Positions 16,545 to 23,331 of a stretch of DNA of 64,000 nt are shown piece after piece. Every line of letters starts with the position of its first letter. The first letter of the stretch is position 1. The position numbers were made by a program, and so were the translations under genes. Below the pieces are notes generated by a model, which was not told the origin of the DNA, made no database searches, and saw only the letters and a program-made list of their open reading frames with translations. Source of the stretch: WHTK01 sp963711035 (GTDB lineage Bacteria; Chloroflexota; Dehalococcoidia; DSTF01; WHTK01); NCBI GenBank assembly GCA_963711035.1, contig CAVQCN010000002.1, positions 124,001 to 188,000 on the forward strand, written 5' to 3'.

Positions 16545-17597
16545 ATGTTACAAACGGACGTTGGGTTTGCGCTCGAGGAAGTACCTGGCCTCGATGCGTA
16601 CTTCTCGCTGGAGAGCGACATCGCTTTCGTGTCGGGCTCGCACCAGGCCGGACTGGCAAACAGTACCTCGGATTACGACCTGTTCATCATTTATCGCGAG
16701 GGGTTGGAGCGGCTGACCCACGGGCCGACGCAGTTCGTCCTGCAGAACCCGCTCCGGCGGGTAGACCTGGAACGTGACGGCTTCGATGAGATCGTCGAGG
16801 CGGCGGAGCGAATCAACGCGTTGTCGGACAATCCGACGCCGGCCTCGGTGCGCCACCTGCCGTTCGATGACTTCGACCTGTACTACCGCACCCTCATGGG
16901 CAAGCCGCTGGCCAACGCGGCAGGCTTCGATGCCTTGCTCAGTCACCTCGACAAGGAGCGCTGCGAGCGCGTCTACAGCGCCTGGAACCAGTGGCAGTCC
17001 GGCGTGGAGCTGGCCCGGGCGCGATCCTTGCTGGCGCAGGGGAGGTCCGAGGCCGCCTTCGGCGCCGTCCGCATGGCGCTGCGCCAGGCCGTCAACGCGC
17101 AGGTCGCCGCGGAGGGCTTGGGCTGGCCGAACCCGAAGTGGGCCTTCGTCAAGCTGGAGCGATTGTACGGCCGCGATTCAGACGTGGTGCGCGAGGCCTG
17201 GCGCCTCAACGGCCTCGGCGGCCGTAGCGTCGCGGAGCACGTCGCGCGGGTCGAGGCCTTCTGTGCCGCGCGGGGCGTGCCGCGCCTGCGTTCCACGCCT
17301 GTCGCGGCGCTGACGCCGGCCTGGAGCGGCGAAGCGGTGCACGTCTCGATCCAGTACCGGCCTTATCTCGTGTATCGGCGTCAGAAGGTGTTCGAGCTGG
17401 ACGAAGCGTCGCTCTGCATCTGCCGCGGCATCGACGGGCGCTCGTCGGTCGAAGCAATCGCCGACAAGTTCGCAAAGCAGTTCGATCTGGATCCGCACGT
17501 TGCCGTGTACCGGACGGGAGAGCTGGTGCAGCGCCTTGTCCGGCTGGGCCTGCTGCGCGTCCGGCAGGAGTTCGAAGTTGAGGGAGGTGCGGAATGA
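16545..17597 (+). CDS. Nucleotidyltransferase fused to a PqqD-like (RRE) domain
   Basis: The N-terminal domain (about residues 1-130) has the pol-beta-type signature VSGSHQAGLANSTSDYDLFII: the GS motif plus the metal-binding DYD pair (shown split over residues 27-48). The middle is helical. The C-terminal 75 residues from RPYLVYRRQKVFELDE through IDGRSSVEAIADKFAKQF to LVQRLVRLGLL fit the PqqD winged-helix fold, which in RiPP pathways binds leader peptides. Such a fusion suggests nucleotidyl transfer to a peptide or protein bound by the PqqD domain. The next gene overlaps its stop. Its own promoter is in the AT-rich gap. The fusion is seen; the function is inferred. Confidence 0.8.
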   Translation: MLQTDVGFALEEVPGLDAYFSLESDIAFVSGSHQAGLANSTSDYDLFIIYREGLERLTHGPTQFVLQNPLRRVDLERDGFDEIVEAAERINALSDNPTPASVRHLPFDDFDLYYRTLMGKPLANAAGFDALLSHLDKERCERVYSAWNQWQSGVELARARSLLAQGRSEAAFGAVRMALRQAVNAQVAAEGLGWPNPKWAFVKLERLYGRDSDVVREAWRLNGLGGRSVAEHVARVEAFCAARGVPRLRSTPVAALTPAWSGEAVHVSIQYRPYLVYRRQKVFELDEASLCICRGIDGRSSVEAIADKFAKQFDLDPHVAVYRTGELVQRLVRLGLLRVRQEFEVEGGAE

Positions 17598-18175
17598 CGG
17601 CGCGTGACATCGAGCCGGTGCTGAACGAGTTGCCGATGGAGGCAATCGAGTTTGCCGTGAGCAAGGCGCGCACCGGTCGCTTCGGTATCCTCGGGATGAT
17701 GGAGGACGCTTGGGGCGCCGTACCGGCTGAGCAGGCGGGCCTCGTCTTGGAATCCGGTCGCACGCTGCTGGAGCGAGGCATCGCCTGGCACCTCTCGGCG
17801 CACGGCGTGTTCGTCGACTCGAGCGAGACGGCCGTCGAGTTGCTCCGCGACGTCTCGCCGCAGCACTACGACCGGTCCTGGGCCCTGATGACGGAGACGC
17901 TGGACACGCCGGAGCGAGTCTACGACTGGTACGAGCGCGTCCTGCCCTTTGTCGAGCTCGGCCTCGGCGTGAAATCGGCCGTCGATTCGTGGGCGGGCGG
18001 CACCTCGGAGGCGGGTTGGGCGGACTACCGCTTCAACATCACGTATCCGCCGCTGCTACTTGCCGAGTACCTCGGCGCCCTCGATCTGTGTGGCGTGCCG
18101 GACACGGCGATCGAGGACGCGCACCTGGCCCGCGACGCCGGCAAGCTCGGGCTCGAGTTTCTCAGCGGGCGCTAG
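17594..18175 (+). CDS. Unrecognised 193-residue protein of the island
   Basis: No known family is evident. It overlaps the nucleotidyltransferase stop (ATGA), so the two are translated together and are probably functional partners. The protein is acidic and mainly helical, with no signal peptide or membrane segment. Distinct pieces are EFAVSKARTGRFGILGMMEDAW, a HLSAHGVFVDSSETA region and a C-terminal YPPLLLAEYLGALDLCGVPD. There are no metal-binding Cys/His clusters. A partner or regulator of the nucleotidyltransferase-PqqD protein is the simplest reading. Confidence 0.75.
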   Translation: MTARDIEPVLNELPMEAIEFAVSKARTGRFGILGMMEDAWGAVPAEQAGLVLESGRTLLERGIAWHLSAHGVFVDSSETAVELLRDVSPQHYDRSWALMTETLDTPERVYDWYERVLPFVELGLGVKSAVDSWAGGTSEAGWADYRFNITYPPLLLAEYLGALDLCGVPDTAIEDAHLARDAGKLGLEFLSGR

Positions 18176-18270
18176 GGCGCTCGCTGGTTTGGTCTGGGGT
18201 TCTTCGGCCGGTGCGAACGAGGGCCCGTCCGAGACTGCTTTTCGCGCGGCGATGCTTGGGATCCTGGTCC

Positions 18271-18534
18271 CTAGGCGGGCAGTACCTGGAAGACGAGCTG
18301 TTCCGGTGTCAGGCTGCGGCGCCATTTGATCTGCTTGCCCTGGTTACGGGCCGCTGTGCTGGTGCGGCGCTTGATGGCCCGCTGCGACTCGCCGTCGCTC
18401 AGCTCAATCGACCCCCAGTCGCCGGGTTTGAGGCGATCGAGATAGGAGAGATATTCGGCCAGAGCTTCAATGCGCGGCCTGCGAGCAGTAATCTGTGCGA
18501 TTTCGTCGGCCGTTAGCTTCTTGAATGTCGGCAT
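18271..18534 (-). CDS. Small protein family A, copy 2 (87 aa)
   Basis: This protein matches the 87-residue protein at 10390 along its length: MPTFKKLTADEI, EALAEYLSYLDRLKPGDWGSIELSDGES (compare PGDWGAIDLS), IKRRTSTAARNQGKQIKWRR and the end FQVLPA. The ATG at 18534 has AAAGG nine bases upstream; a longer frame to 18795 is spurious. It is transcribed toward the island. A 24-bp perfect inverted repeat lies 23 bases upstream, a likely operator. Family function is unknown; the KRR...WRR part is basic. Confidence 0.78.
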   Translation of the reverse strand: MPTFKKLTADEIAQITARRPRIEALAEYLSYLDRLKPGDWGSIELSDGESQRAIKRRTSTAARNQGKQIKWRRSLTPEQLVFQVLPA

Positions 18535-18556
18535 TGTTGCACGCCTTTCGGTGTGA

Positions 18557-18580
18557 ATTGTTAAGACTGTTCTTAACAAT
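18557..18580. promoter_or_regulatory. 24-bp palindromic operator candidate
   Basis: A perfect inverted repeat with 10-bp arms, ATTGTTAAGA and its complement, spaced by CTGT. It lies in the AT-rich leader of the family A copy 2 gene. Its symmetry and length suit a dimeric helix-turn-helix repressor. It could alternatively fold as an RNA hairpin in the leader. Confidence 0.6.
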
Positions 18581-18718
18581 CTAACCATATGTTTTACAGC
18601 AAAACAAGTACCAATAAACCGCGCTATTTTGCATGGTATAGAAGTATTTGCTGATGTAGAATCCTGCCAATCGTTGCGATGGTCGAATTCGTCCGTTAGC
18701 TCATGAAGTGGAGGCCGC

Positions 18719-19000
18719 ATGTTCCGCAGTAGTCTTTCGAACAGCAGGGCGGCAACCCGATCGACTCCACGCCAGGCAACTGACACGGCAGACACGATCG
18801 AAAACCGCGAGTACCTTGGCTACCTTGACGCCGTTGGTCATGGCATCGGCGAGCTTGCCCCCCTCGATGGCGAGAGCGCCGGCGGCATCGCAGCGTCCCT
18901 CACTGACGCTGCGATGCATGCAGGTCTCGACGCCCGCGTCTGGATCGACGCGGGCCGGGTCTACTTCTTCGTGCGCCGGGACCACGGCAGCGGCTGGTAG
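18719..19000 (+). CDS. Small protein family A, diverged copy 3 (93 aa)
   Basis: ATG 18719 follows GTGGAGG at four bases, a good ribosome site. REYLGYLDAVGHGIGELAPLDGES, then a helix SLTDAAMHAGLDARVW and VYFFVRRD, lines up with EYLSYLDRLKPGDWGSIELSDGES, the AARNQGKQIKW segment and LVFQV of the 87-residue proteins, with matching spacing. The basic KRR and WRR motifs are lost. It is divergent from copy 2. Expression and homology are both inferred; a shadow frame on the other strand overlaps it. Confidence 0.55.
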   Translation: MFRSSLSNSRAATRSTPRQATDTADTIENREYLGYLDAVGHGIGELAPLDGESAGGIAASLTDAAMHAGLDARVWIDAGRVYFFVRRDHGSGW

Positions 19001-19050
19001 GGCGACCGGACCGACGGTGAACCGGATGCTAGACTCGTTGCGAGTCCAGC

Positions 19051-20022
19051 ATGGCCGGTCAGAAGCAACGACGTCAGGGCAGCGAGCACAGCAAGCGCAC
19101 CGAGTTCATCCAGCGCGTGGCGCAGGTCTACGGCGTGCGCGCCGATGCGGTCCCCGACATGCTGAGCGGCGTCCGCAGGCAGAGCGTGCGCATCAACCGG
19201 CTCAGCCAGCGTCCCGTCGACGCGATTCGTACCGACCTCGAAGCGCTCTGCCGGGTCGAGCCCATCAGCTGGTGCCCCGACGCCTTCTATCTCATCGAGG
19301 GCAAGGGCGCGCTGGTCGATTCGGACCTCTTCCGCAACGGCGAGATCTACATCCAGATCGCGTCCAGCCTCGTGCCCGGTCTCGTCCTCGACCCGCGGTC
19401 CGGCGAGAGCATCCTCGACCTGGCCGCGGCGCCGGGTGGTAAGGCGAGCCACATCGCCGCGCTGTGCAACAACGAGGCCTCGCTCTGGCTAAACGACGCG
19501 CTGGCGGGTCGTCTCAAGAAGCTCGAAGCTGTTGCCGGCCTCATGCACATCAAATACACGCAGATAACGGCGCATCCTGCGCAGTACGCCGACAAGTTCA
19601 TCGAGCAGAGCTTCGACCGCATCCTGCTCGACGCCCAATGCACGGGCGAAGGCCGGGTCGACCTGCGCAAGAGCGGCGCCCTGCGCTACTGGTCGCTCGA
19701 CCGCGTCATCGAGTACGGCTACCTGCAGCAGCGCATGCTCGCTGCCGCCTTCCGGTTGCTGAAGCCCGGCGGCGTGCTGGTCTACACGACCTGCACGATC
19801 TCACCCGAAGAGAATGAGCGGCCCATCGACAACCTGCTGTCGCGCTACGATGACTGCCGCGTCCTGCCCATCGAGATCGATTTCGATTACGACGTGCGCA
19901 TGGCGGGCCTGCGCTCCTGGGACGGCCACAACTTCCACCCGGACGTGTCGATGGCGCTGCGCATCCGCCCTCACGAGTTCTACGAGCCGTTCTTCGTCTG
20001 CAAGCTGCAGAAGGCGGACTGA
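19051..20022 (+). CDS. NOP2/Sun (RsmB/RsmF-like) RNA m5C methyltransferase
   Basis: The 323-residue protein has the SAM motif ILDLAAAPGGKASHIA, motif IV FDRILLDAQCTGEGRV and motif VI YTTCTISPEENE, whose Cys is the catalytic nucleophile. NSUN-type enzymes methylate cytosine-5 of rRNA or tRNA. In motif IV the usual DAPCS/DAPCT is DAQCT, an uncommon Pro-to-Gln change beside the releasing Cys. There is no N-terminal NusB domain as in RsmB and no C-terminal extension as in RsmF. A small GACTCG/CGAGTC inverted repeat precedes the ATG. It ends with its own hairpin. Confidence 0.88.
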   Translation: MAGQKQRRQGSEHSKRTEFIQRVAQVYGVRADAVPDMLSGVRRQSVRINRLSQRPVDAIRTDLEALCRVEPISWCPDAFYLIEGKGALVDSDLFRNGEIYIQIASSLVPGLVLDPRSGESILDLAAAPGGKASHIAALCNNEASLWLNDALAGRLKKLEAVAGLMHIKYTQITAHPAQYADKFIEQSFDRILLDAQCTGEGRVDLRKSGALRYWSLDRVIEYGYLQQRMLAAAFRLLKPGGVLVYTTCTISPEENERPIDNLLSRYDDCRVLPIEIDFDYDVRMAGLRSWDGHNFHPDVSMALRIRPHEFYEPFFVCKLQKAD

Positions 20023-20042
20023 CGGGCGCCATCGCACGCAAA

Positions 20043-20065
20043 GAGGCGGCCGCGCGGGCCGCCTC
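20043..20065. terminator. Hairpin GAGGCGGCC/GGCCGCCTC
   Basis: A perfect 9-bp stem with loop GCGCG lies 21 bases after the methyltransferase stop; the T-tract is poor. Similar GAGGCGG...CCGCCTC stems end nrdJ (44368) and lhr (56075), so this is probably the local type of terminator. It could also serve rplS from the other strand. Confidence 0.6.
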
Positions 20066-20161
20066 CATTAGTCCAGCTGTTCTGACTTCGAGGTTTGCTG
20101 GTCTGGTAGACAGCTGTTGGACGGGTCAGTCGAGGCGCGTTGGTTACTCCTGAAGCGCCTC

Positions 20162-20190
20162 CGCGCGGTTCTCCGCCATGCTAATGGCTA
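20162..20190. repeat. 29-nt dispersed sequence at a gene 3' end (copy 2)
   Basis: It matches 5523-5551 at 25 of 29 bases and again covers the stop codon of a minus-strand gene (rplS). The conserved core on the minus strand is GCATGGCGG followed by ACCGCGCG. Confidence 0.5.
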
Positions 20191-20535
20191 GCGCTCGCGC
20201 GCCTTCTCCTTGATGCGGGCGGCACGGCCGCGCAGGGCGCGCAGGTAGTAGAGACGGGAGCGGCGTACCTTGCCGTGGCGCACCACCTCGACCTTGTCGA
20301 CGCGGGGCGAGTGGCGCAGGAAGGTGCGCTCGACGCCGATGCCGCTGGAGATCTTGCGCACCGTGAAGGTGGACGCCGGACCGCCGTTGCGGATGCGGAT
20401 CACGTCGCCCTCGAAGACCTGGATGCGCTCCCGGTCTCCTTCGACGACCTTGACGCTGACCTTGACGCGGTCGCCCGGGCCAAACTCGGCGATGTTCTCG
20501 TTTACCTGGGCGTTGGAGATGGTGTTGACGTCCAT
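20188..20535 (-). CDS. rplS: 50S ribosomal protein L19
   Basis: This 115-residue protein has the L19 hallmarks FGPGDRVKVSVKVVEGDRERIQVFEGDVI and the C-terminal VRRSRLYYLRALRGRAARIKEK (residues about 19-47 and 90-111). L19 sits at the interface of the ribosomal subunits. Its start overlaps the trmD stop by one base, the usual trmD-rplS order; rpsP and rimM are not directly upstream of trmD here. The C-terminus is basic. Confidence 0.96.
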   Translation of the reverse strand: MDVNTISNAQVNENIAEFGPGDRVKVSVKVVEGDRERIQVFEGDVIRIRNGGPASTFTVRKISSGIGVERTFLRHSPRVDKVEVVRHGKVRRSRLYYLRALRGRAARIKEKARER

Positions 20536-21299
20536 CAGTCTGATTCGTCCTCGTTGATAGTGTCAGCAACGCTCGCCAACGTCTCGGCTGCGAGCCGCTG
20601 CTCATCCTCGCTTAAACAGGCCTTCTCGAGCAAATCGGGGCGGCGCTGGGCTGTGCGGATAATCCGCTGCCGGCGTCGCCAGCGGGCGATTTCGCCGTGA
20701 TTGCCAGAGAGCAGTATATCGGGTACCGCCCATCCGCGAAACTCCGCCGGCCGCGTGTACTGCGGATACTCCAGCAGCCCGTCCGAGTGCGACTCCTCCA
20801 GCAGCGAATCGGCGGAGCCCAGCGTGCCCGGCAATCGGCGCACGACGGCGTCGATCACGACCAGCGCGGCCACCTCGCCGCCGGAGAGCACGTAGTCGCC
20901 GATGCTGATCTCGTCGTCGATCAGGTGCTCGCGGATGCGCTCGTCCACGCCCTCGTAGTGGCCGCAGACGATGACGAGGCGCTCGGCTTGCGCCAGCTCG
21001 TCGACGACCTCCTGACGGAAGAGGCGGCCTTGCGGCGTCATGAGGATGACGCGGCCGGGCGGTTCCGCCATCGCCTTGACGCTCTCGATCGCTTCGGCCA
21101 GCGGCTCCGGCTTCATTACCATGCCGGGCCCGCCGCCGTACGCGTAATCGTCGACGACGCCGTGACGGTCGTGGGCGTAGCCGCGGATGTCGTGCAGCTC
21201 GACCGAGGCGATGCCGCCGGCCAGGGCGCGGCCGAGGATACTGGCCTGCAGGGGGCCGCTGAACGTCTCCGGAAACAGGGTCAGGACGTCAATTCTCAC
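20535..21299 (-). CDS. trmD: tRNA (guanine-37-N1)-methyltransferase
   Basis: The 254-residue protein shows the TrmD knot motifs: MRIDVLTLFPETF, DDYAYGGGPGMVM, VCGHYEGVDERI, ISIGDYVLSGGE and LSGNHGEIARWRR. TrmD methylates G37 of tRNAs using SAM and prevents +1 frameshifting. It is coupled to rplS. In many bacteria rpsP-rimM precede trmD; here a divergent lipoprotein gene lies upstream, so the operon is reduced to two genes. Confidence 0.97.
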   Translation of the reverse strand: MRIDVLTLFPETFSGPLQASILGRALAGGIASVELHDIRGYAHDRHGVVDDYAYGGGPGMVMKPEPLAEAIESVKAMAEPPGRVILMTPQGRLFRQEVVDELAQAERLVIVCGHYEGVDERIREHLIDDEISIGDYVLSGGEVAALVVIDAVVRRLPGTLGSADSLLEESHSDGLLEYPQYTRPAEFRGWAVPDILLSGNHGEIARWRRRQRIIRTAQRRPDLLEKACLSEDEQRLAAETLASVADTINEDESD

Positions 21300-21336
21300 G
21301 CCCTCATCATGCCAGAACGCCTAAGATACCGGCATC

Positions 21337-22002
21337 GTGAACCGCTGCTGCCTCGCGCTGCTGTTGATTGCCGCTGCCGCGCTGCTCGCCTGTGCGGCGC
21401 CTTCCGATACGACCGACGCCACTGCGCCGCTGCCGGCGACCGGCACGCCCGGCAACGCGCGACCCACCGCGACGCCGCAGCCGTCGTTCTATCCCCTGGG
21501 CACGCGCACCCGCATCGCAAGCATCGACAAAGCGCTCGACGCCGTGGAGCGGGGCGATGCGCAGGCGCTCGCCGCTATGATCGAGTACTACCCGGTGGCC
21601 TGCACGCCGCCCGGCGGCCTGGGGGACGTGGCCTGCACGGGCGGCCGGCCCGCCGGCAGTCCGGTGAACGTTATCGGCTTCAACCAATGCGGTAACAACT
21701 ACGAACCGGAGGACAGCAACCCCGGCCTGCAGATCGCGCAGGGCTTCCTCACGCCGCCGGCCGGCTCATCCAGCTTCGACGCGCGCCTGTACGCCATCGT
21801 CAAACGGCCCCTGTTCGGGACGCCGCCGGAGATTCCCGGCGCCTTCCTGGTCGTGTTCGCGGCCGGGCAGACGCTCTACCTCGACTACACGGGCGTGACT
21901 TACTTCGAGTATGTCTGCCAGCCGCCGCATGTGGGCCAGGAAGTGTTGCGTGTCGTTTCGCTTGTGCCCGGCCCAGCAGACTACTTCCTGCCGCCCCGAT
22001 AA
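21337..22002 (+). CDS. Putative lipoprotein of unknown function
   Basis: The GTG start opens a typical lipoprotein signal: CCLALLLIAAAALLACAAP with the lipobox LLAC near residue 19. A Thr/Pro-rich linker (TPGNARPTATPQPS) follows, then a globular domain of about 165 residues with several Cys residues (VACTPPGG, DVACTGG, NQCGNN, YVCQPP) that could form disulfides outside the membrane. IASIDKALDAVERGDAQALAAMIEY resembles a small helical repeat found at the start of surface proteins. No family is recognised. It is divergent from trmD. Confidence 0.78.
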   Translation: MNRCCLALLLIAAAALLACAAPSDTTDATAPLPATGTPGNARPTATPQPSFYPLGTRTRIASIDKALDAVERGDAQALAAMIEYYPVACTPPGGLGDVACTGGRPAGSPVNVIGFNQCGNNYEPEDSNPGLQIAQGFLTPPAGSSSFDARLYAIVKRPLFGTPPEIPGAFLVVFAAGQTLYLDYTGVTYFEYVCQPPHVGQEVLRVVSLVPGPADYFLPPR

Positions 22003-22013
22003 GCAACGGGGAA

Positions 22014-22520
22014 CTAGGCCGGTCCCGGTTCCGTCGTGCCGTGCTCCGTCCAGCCGGTGAGCATCTGGGTGGCGTGCGGGATCAGGTCGAGGATCGCCTG
22101 CAGGCTCTCGCGGGCGCCCTTTTCGCTGCCGGGCAGATTGACGATCAGCGATCGCCCGCGCGTGGCGACGACGGCGCGCGAGAGTGAGGCAAGCGGCGTG
22201 CTCTGACGCCCTACGAGCCGCATTGCCTCCGCGATGCCGGGCACCTGACGTTCCGCGACATCGAGCGTGGCTTCGGGCGTAACGTCGCGGCGTGCCAGGC
22301 CGGTACCGCCCGTCGTCAGGATCAGGTCGAGTTGGAGGTCGTCGGCCCAGGCGCGCAGCCGCGCCGCGATTGCCTCGCGCTCGTCGGCGATGATCGCGGT
22401 CTCGGCCACCTCGGCGTCCAGCGCGCCGAGTACTTCGGCGACGGCCGGGCCCGCCGTATCGACGCGCTCGCCGACCGAGCCCTTGTCGCTCACCGTGAGA
22501 ATGCCGACCCGTAGCGTCAT
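22014..22520 (-). CDS. mogA: Molybdopterin adenylyltransferase MogA/MoaB family
   Basis: The 168-residue product has the MogA signatures LRVGILTVSDKGS, ILTTGGTGLARRDVTPEAT and LIVNLPGSEKGARESL. MogA-type enzymes adenylate molybdopterin to prepare metal insertion. Length is normal. MoaB is the close alternative name. It converges on the lipoprotein gene and is separate from the fdhD-mobA pair, yet serves the same cofactor pathway. Confidence 0.92.
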   Translation of the reverse strand: MTLRVGILTVSDKGSVGERVDTAGPAVAEVLGALDAEVAETAIIADEREAIAARLRAWADDLQLDLILTTGGTGLARRDVTPEATLDVAERQVPGIAEAMRLVGRQSTPLASLSRAVVATRGRSLIVNLPGSEKGARESLQAILDLIPHATQMLTGWTEHGTTEPGPA

Positions 22521-22808
22521 GCCGCGTTCCTCCAGGGCTGATCTTAGCAGGGGACCGGAAGCAAGGAATAAGGAACCAAGGAATAAGGAACATGGAATAG
22601 GGCTCCGCGTGATCTGTCCTTGGCCAACGTAGAGGGCGAGGCTCGTCCTTGCCCTGCGGGCGGTGCGTCTGACTACGGACGGGGCGTATAGGGGCAGGGG
22701 AGCCGTGCCCTACGGCGGTTGGCAAGCGGGGTGTGTACGCAGGGCAAGCCCAGGCCCAACGCCGGAACGGTGAACTTTGCGAAATTGTTTCGATTTGGGG
22801 CCTAAGTG
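22521..22808. other. Intergenic stretch upstream of the dcw cluster
   Basis: Apart from the tandem repeat at 22562-22591, no gene or RNA is apparent here. The sequence between 22610 and 22790 is ordinary G+C-rich spacer leading to the mraZ promoter. Confidence 0.5.
22562..22591. repeat. Perfect tandem 15-mer
   Basis: CAAGGAATAAGGAAC occurs twice without a gap and is followed by the related ATGGAATAGGG. It is in the spacer between the mogA start and the dcw promoter. The purine-rich GGAAC words recall the hairpin at 61895-61968. Confidence 0.65.
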
Positions 22809-22836
22809 TTGACAGTGGTTCGGCCGATGGTAGTAT
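22809..22836 (+). promoter_or_regulatory. Sigma-70-type promoter of the dcw cluster
   Basis: TTGACA at 22809-22814 and TAGTAT at 22831-22836 are separated by 16 bases. Transcription would start near 22843, inside the MraZ repeats. It is the only convincing promoter before the long co-oriented run mraZ to ftsZ. Confidence 0.72.
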
Positions 22837-22837
22837 G

Positions 22838-22862
22838 TGGGAGCTTGTGGGAGGAAATGGCG
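22838..22862 (+). promoter_or_regulatory. MraZ operator (TGGG repeats)
   Basis: TGGGA (22838), TGGGA (22848) and the degenerate TGGCG (22858) are spaced exactly ten bases apart. MraZ is known to bind TGGGN repeats with 5-nt spacers upstream of its own gene. The site starts two bases after the -10 element, fitting autorepression. Confidence 0.8.
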
Positions 22863-22908
22863 AGGATGGCATGGCAAGACATTCTCGTGGGGAGCGGGGC
22901 CCCGACAA

Positions 22909-23331
22909 ATGCTTTTTCTAGGCAAGCACGATTACTCCATGGACGAGCGCGGTCGCGTGCCGCTGCCGCCTCGTTTTAGAGAGGCCTTGATGCCGGGAAT
23001 CATCCTCACCCAGGGAACACCGGACCATTGCGTACGTGCGTACCCGCTGGATGGCTTCGAAGAGCAGGCCGCTCTTTACATGTCGGATCCAGTGACCACC
23101 CGCCTCGGCCGTGTGCAGCGTCGCGCCTTCTTCAGCGGCGCCTACCAGTCTGAGCTGGACCGCCAGGGTCGCGTGCTGATCCCGCCCGTGTTGCGCCAGT
23201 GGGCCAACCTGGATGGGCCGGTCGTGATCGTCGGGACCGGCGAAGGCATCGAAATCTGGAACGCCAACGACTTCGAGACGGCGCTTGCCGACGAAGAGCC
23301 GGAGTTTCGCCAGGCACTGGGTTCCGAATGA
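22909..23331 (+). CDS. mraZ: Transcriptional regulator MraZ
   Basis: From ATG 22909 the protein is 140 residues. It shows both AbrB-like halves: FLGKHDYSMDERGRVPLPPRFRE and YQSELDRQGRVLIPPVLRQWA, with the DxxGRV/I motif in each. MraZ forms a ring and represses the dcw promoter by binding TGGG repeats. The frame extends upstream to 22837, but the conserved N-terminus and the operator rule that out as start. The next gene overlaps its stop (ATGA). Confidence 0.95.
   Translation: MLFLGKHDYSMDERGRVPLPPRFREALMPGIILTQGTPDHCVRAYPLDGFEEQAALYMSDPVTTRLGRVQRRAFFSGAYQSELDRQGRVLIPPVLRQWANLDGPVVIVGTGEGIEIWNANDFETALADEEPEFRQALGSE

Noticed and set aside
22837..22908. Longer MraZ from GTG 22837
   Set aside because: This codon lies within the operator and before the predicted transcription start; MraZ proteins begin at the FLGKHDYS-type motif.
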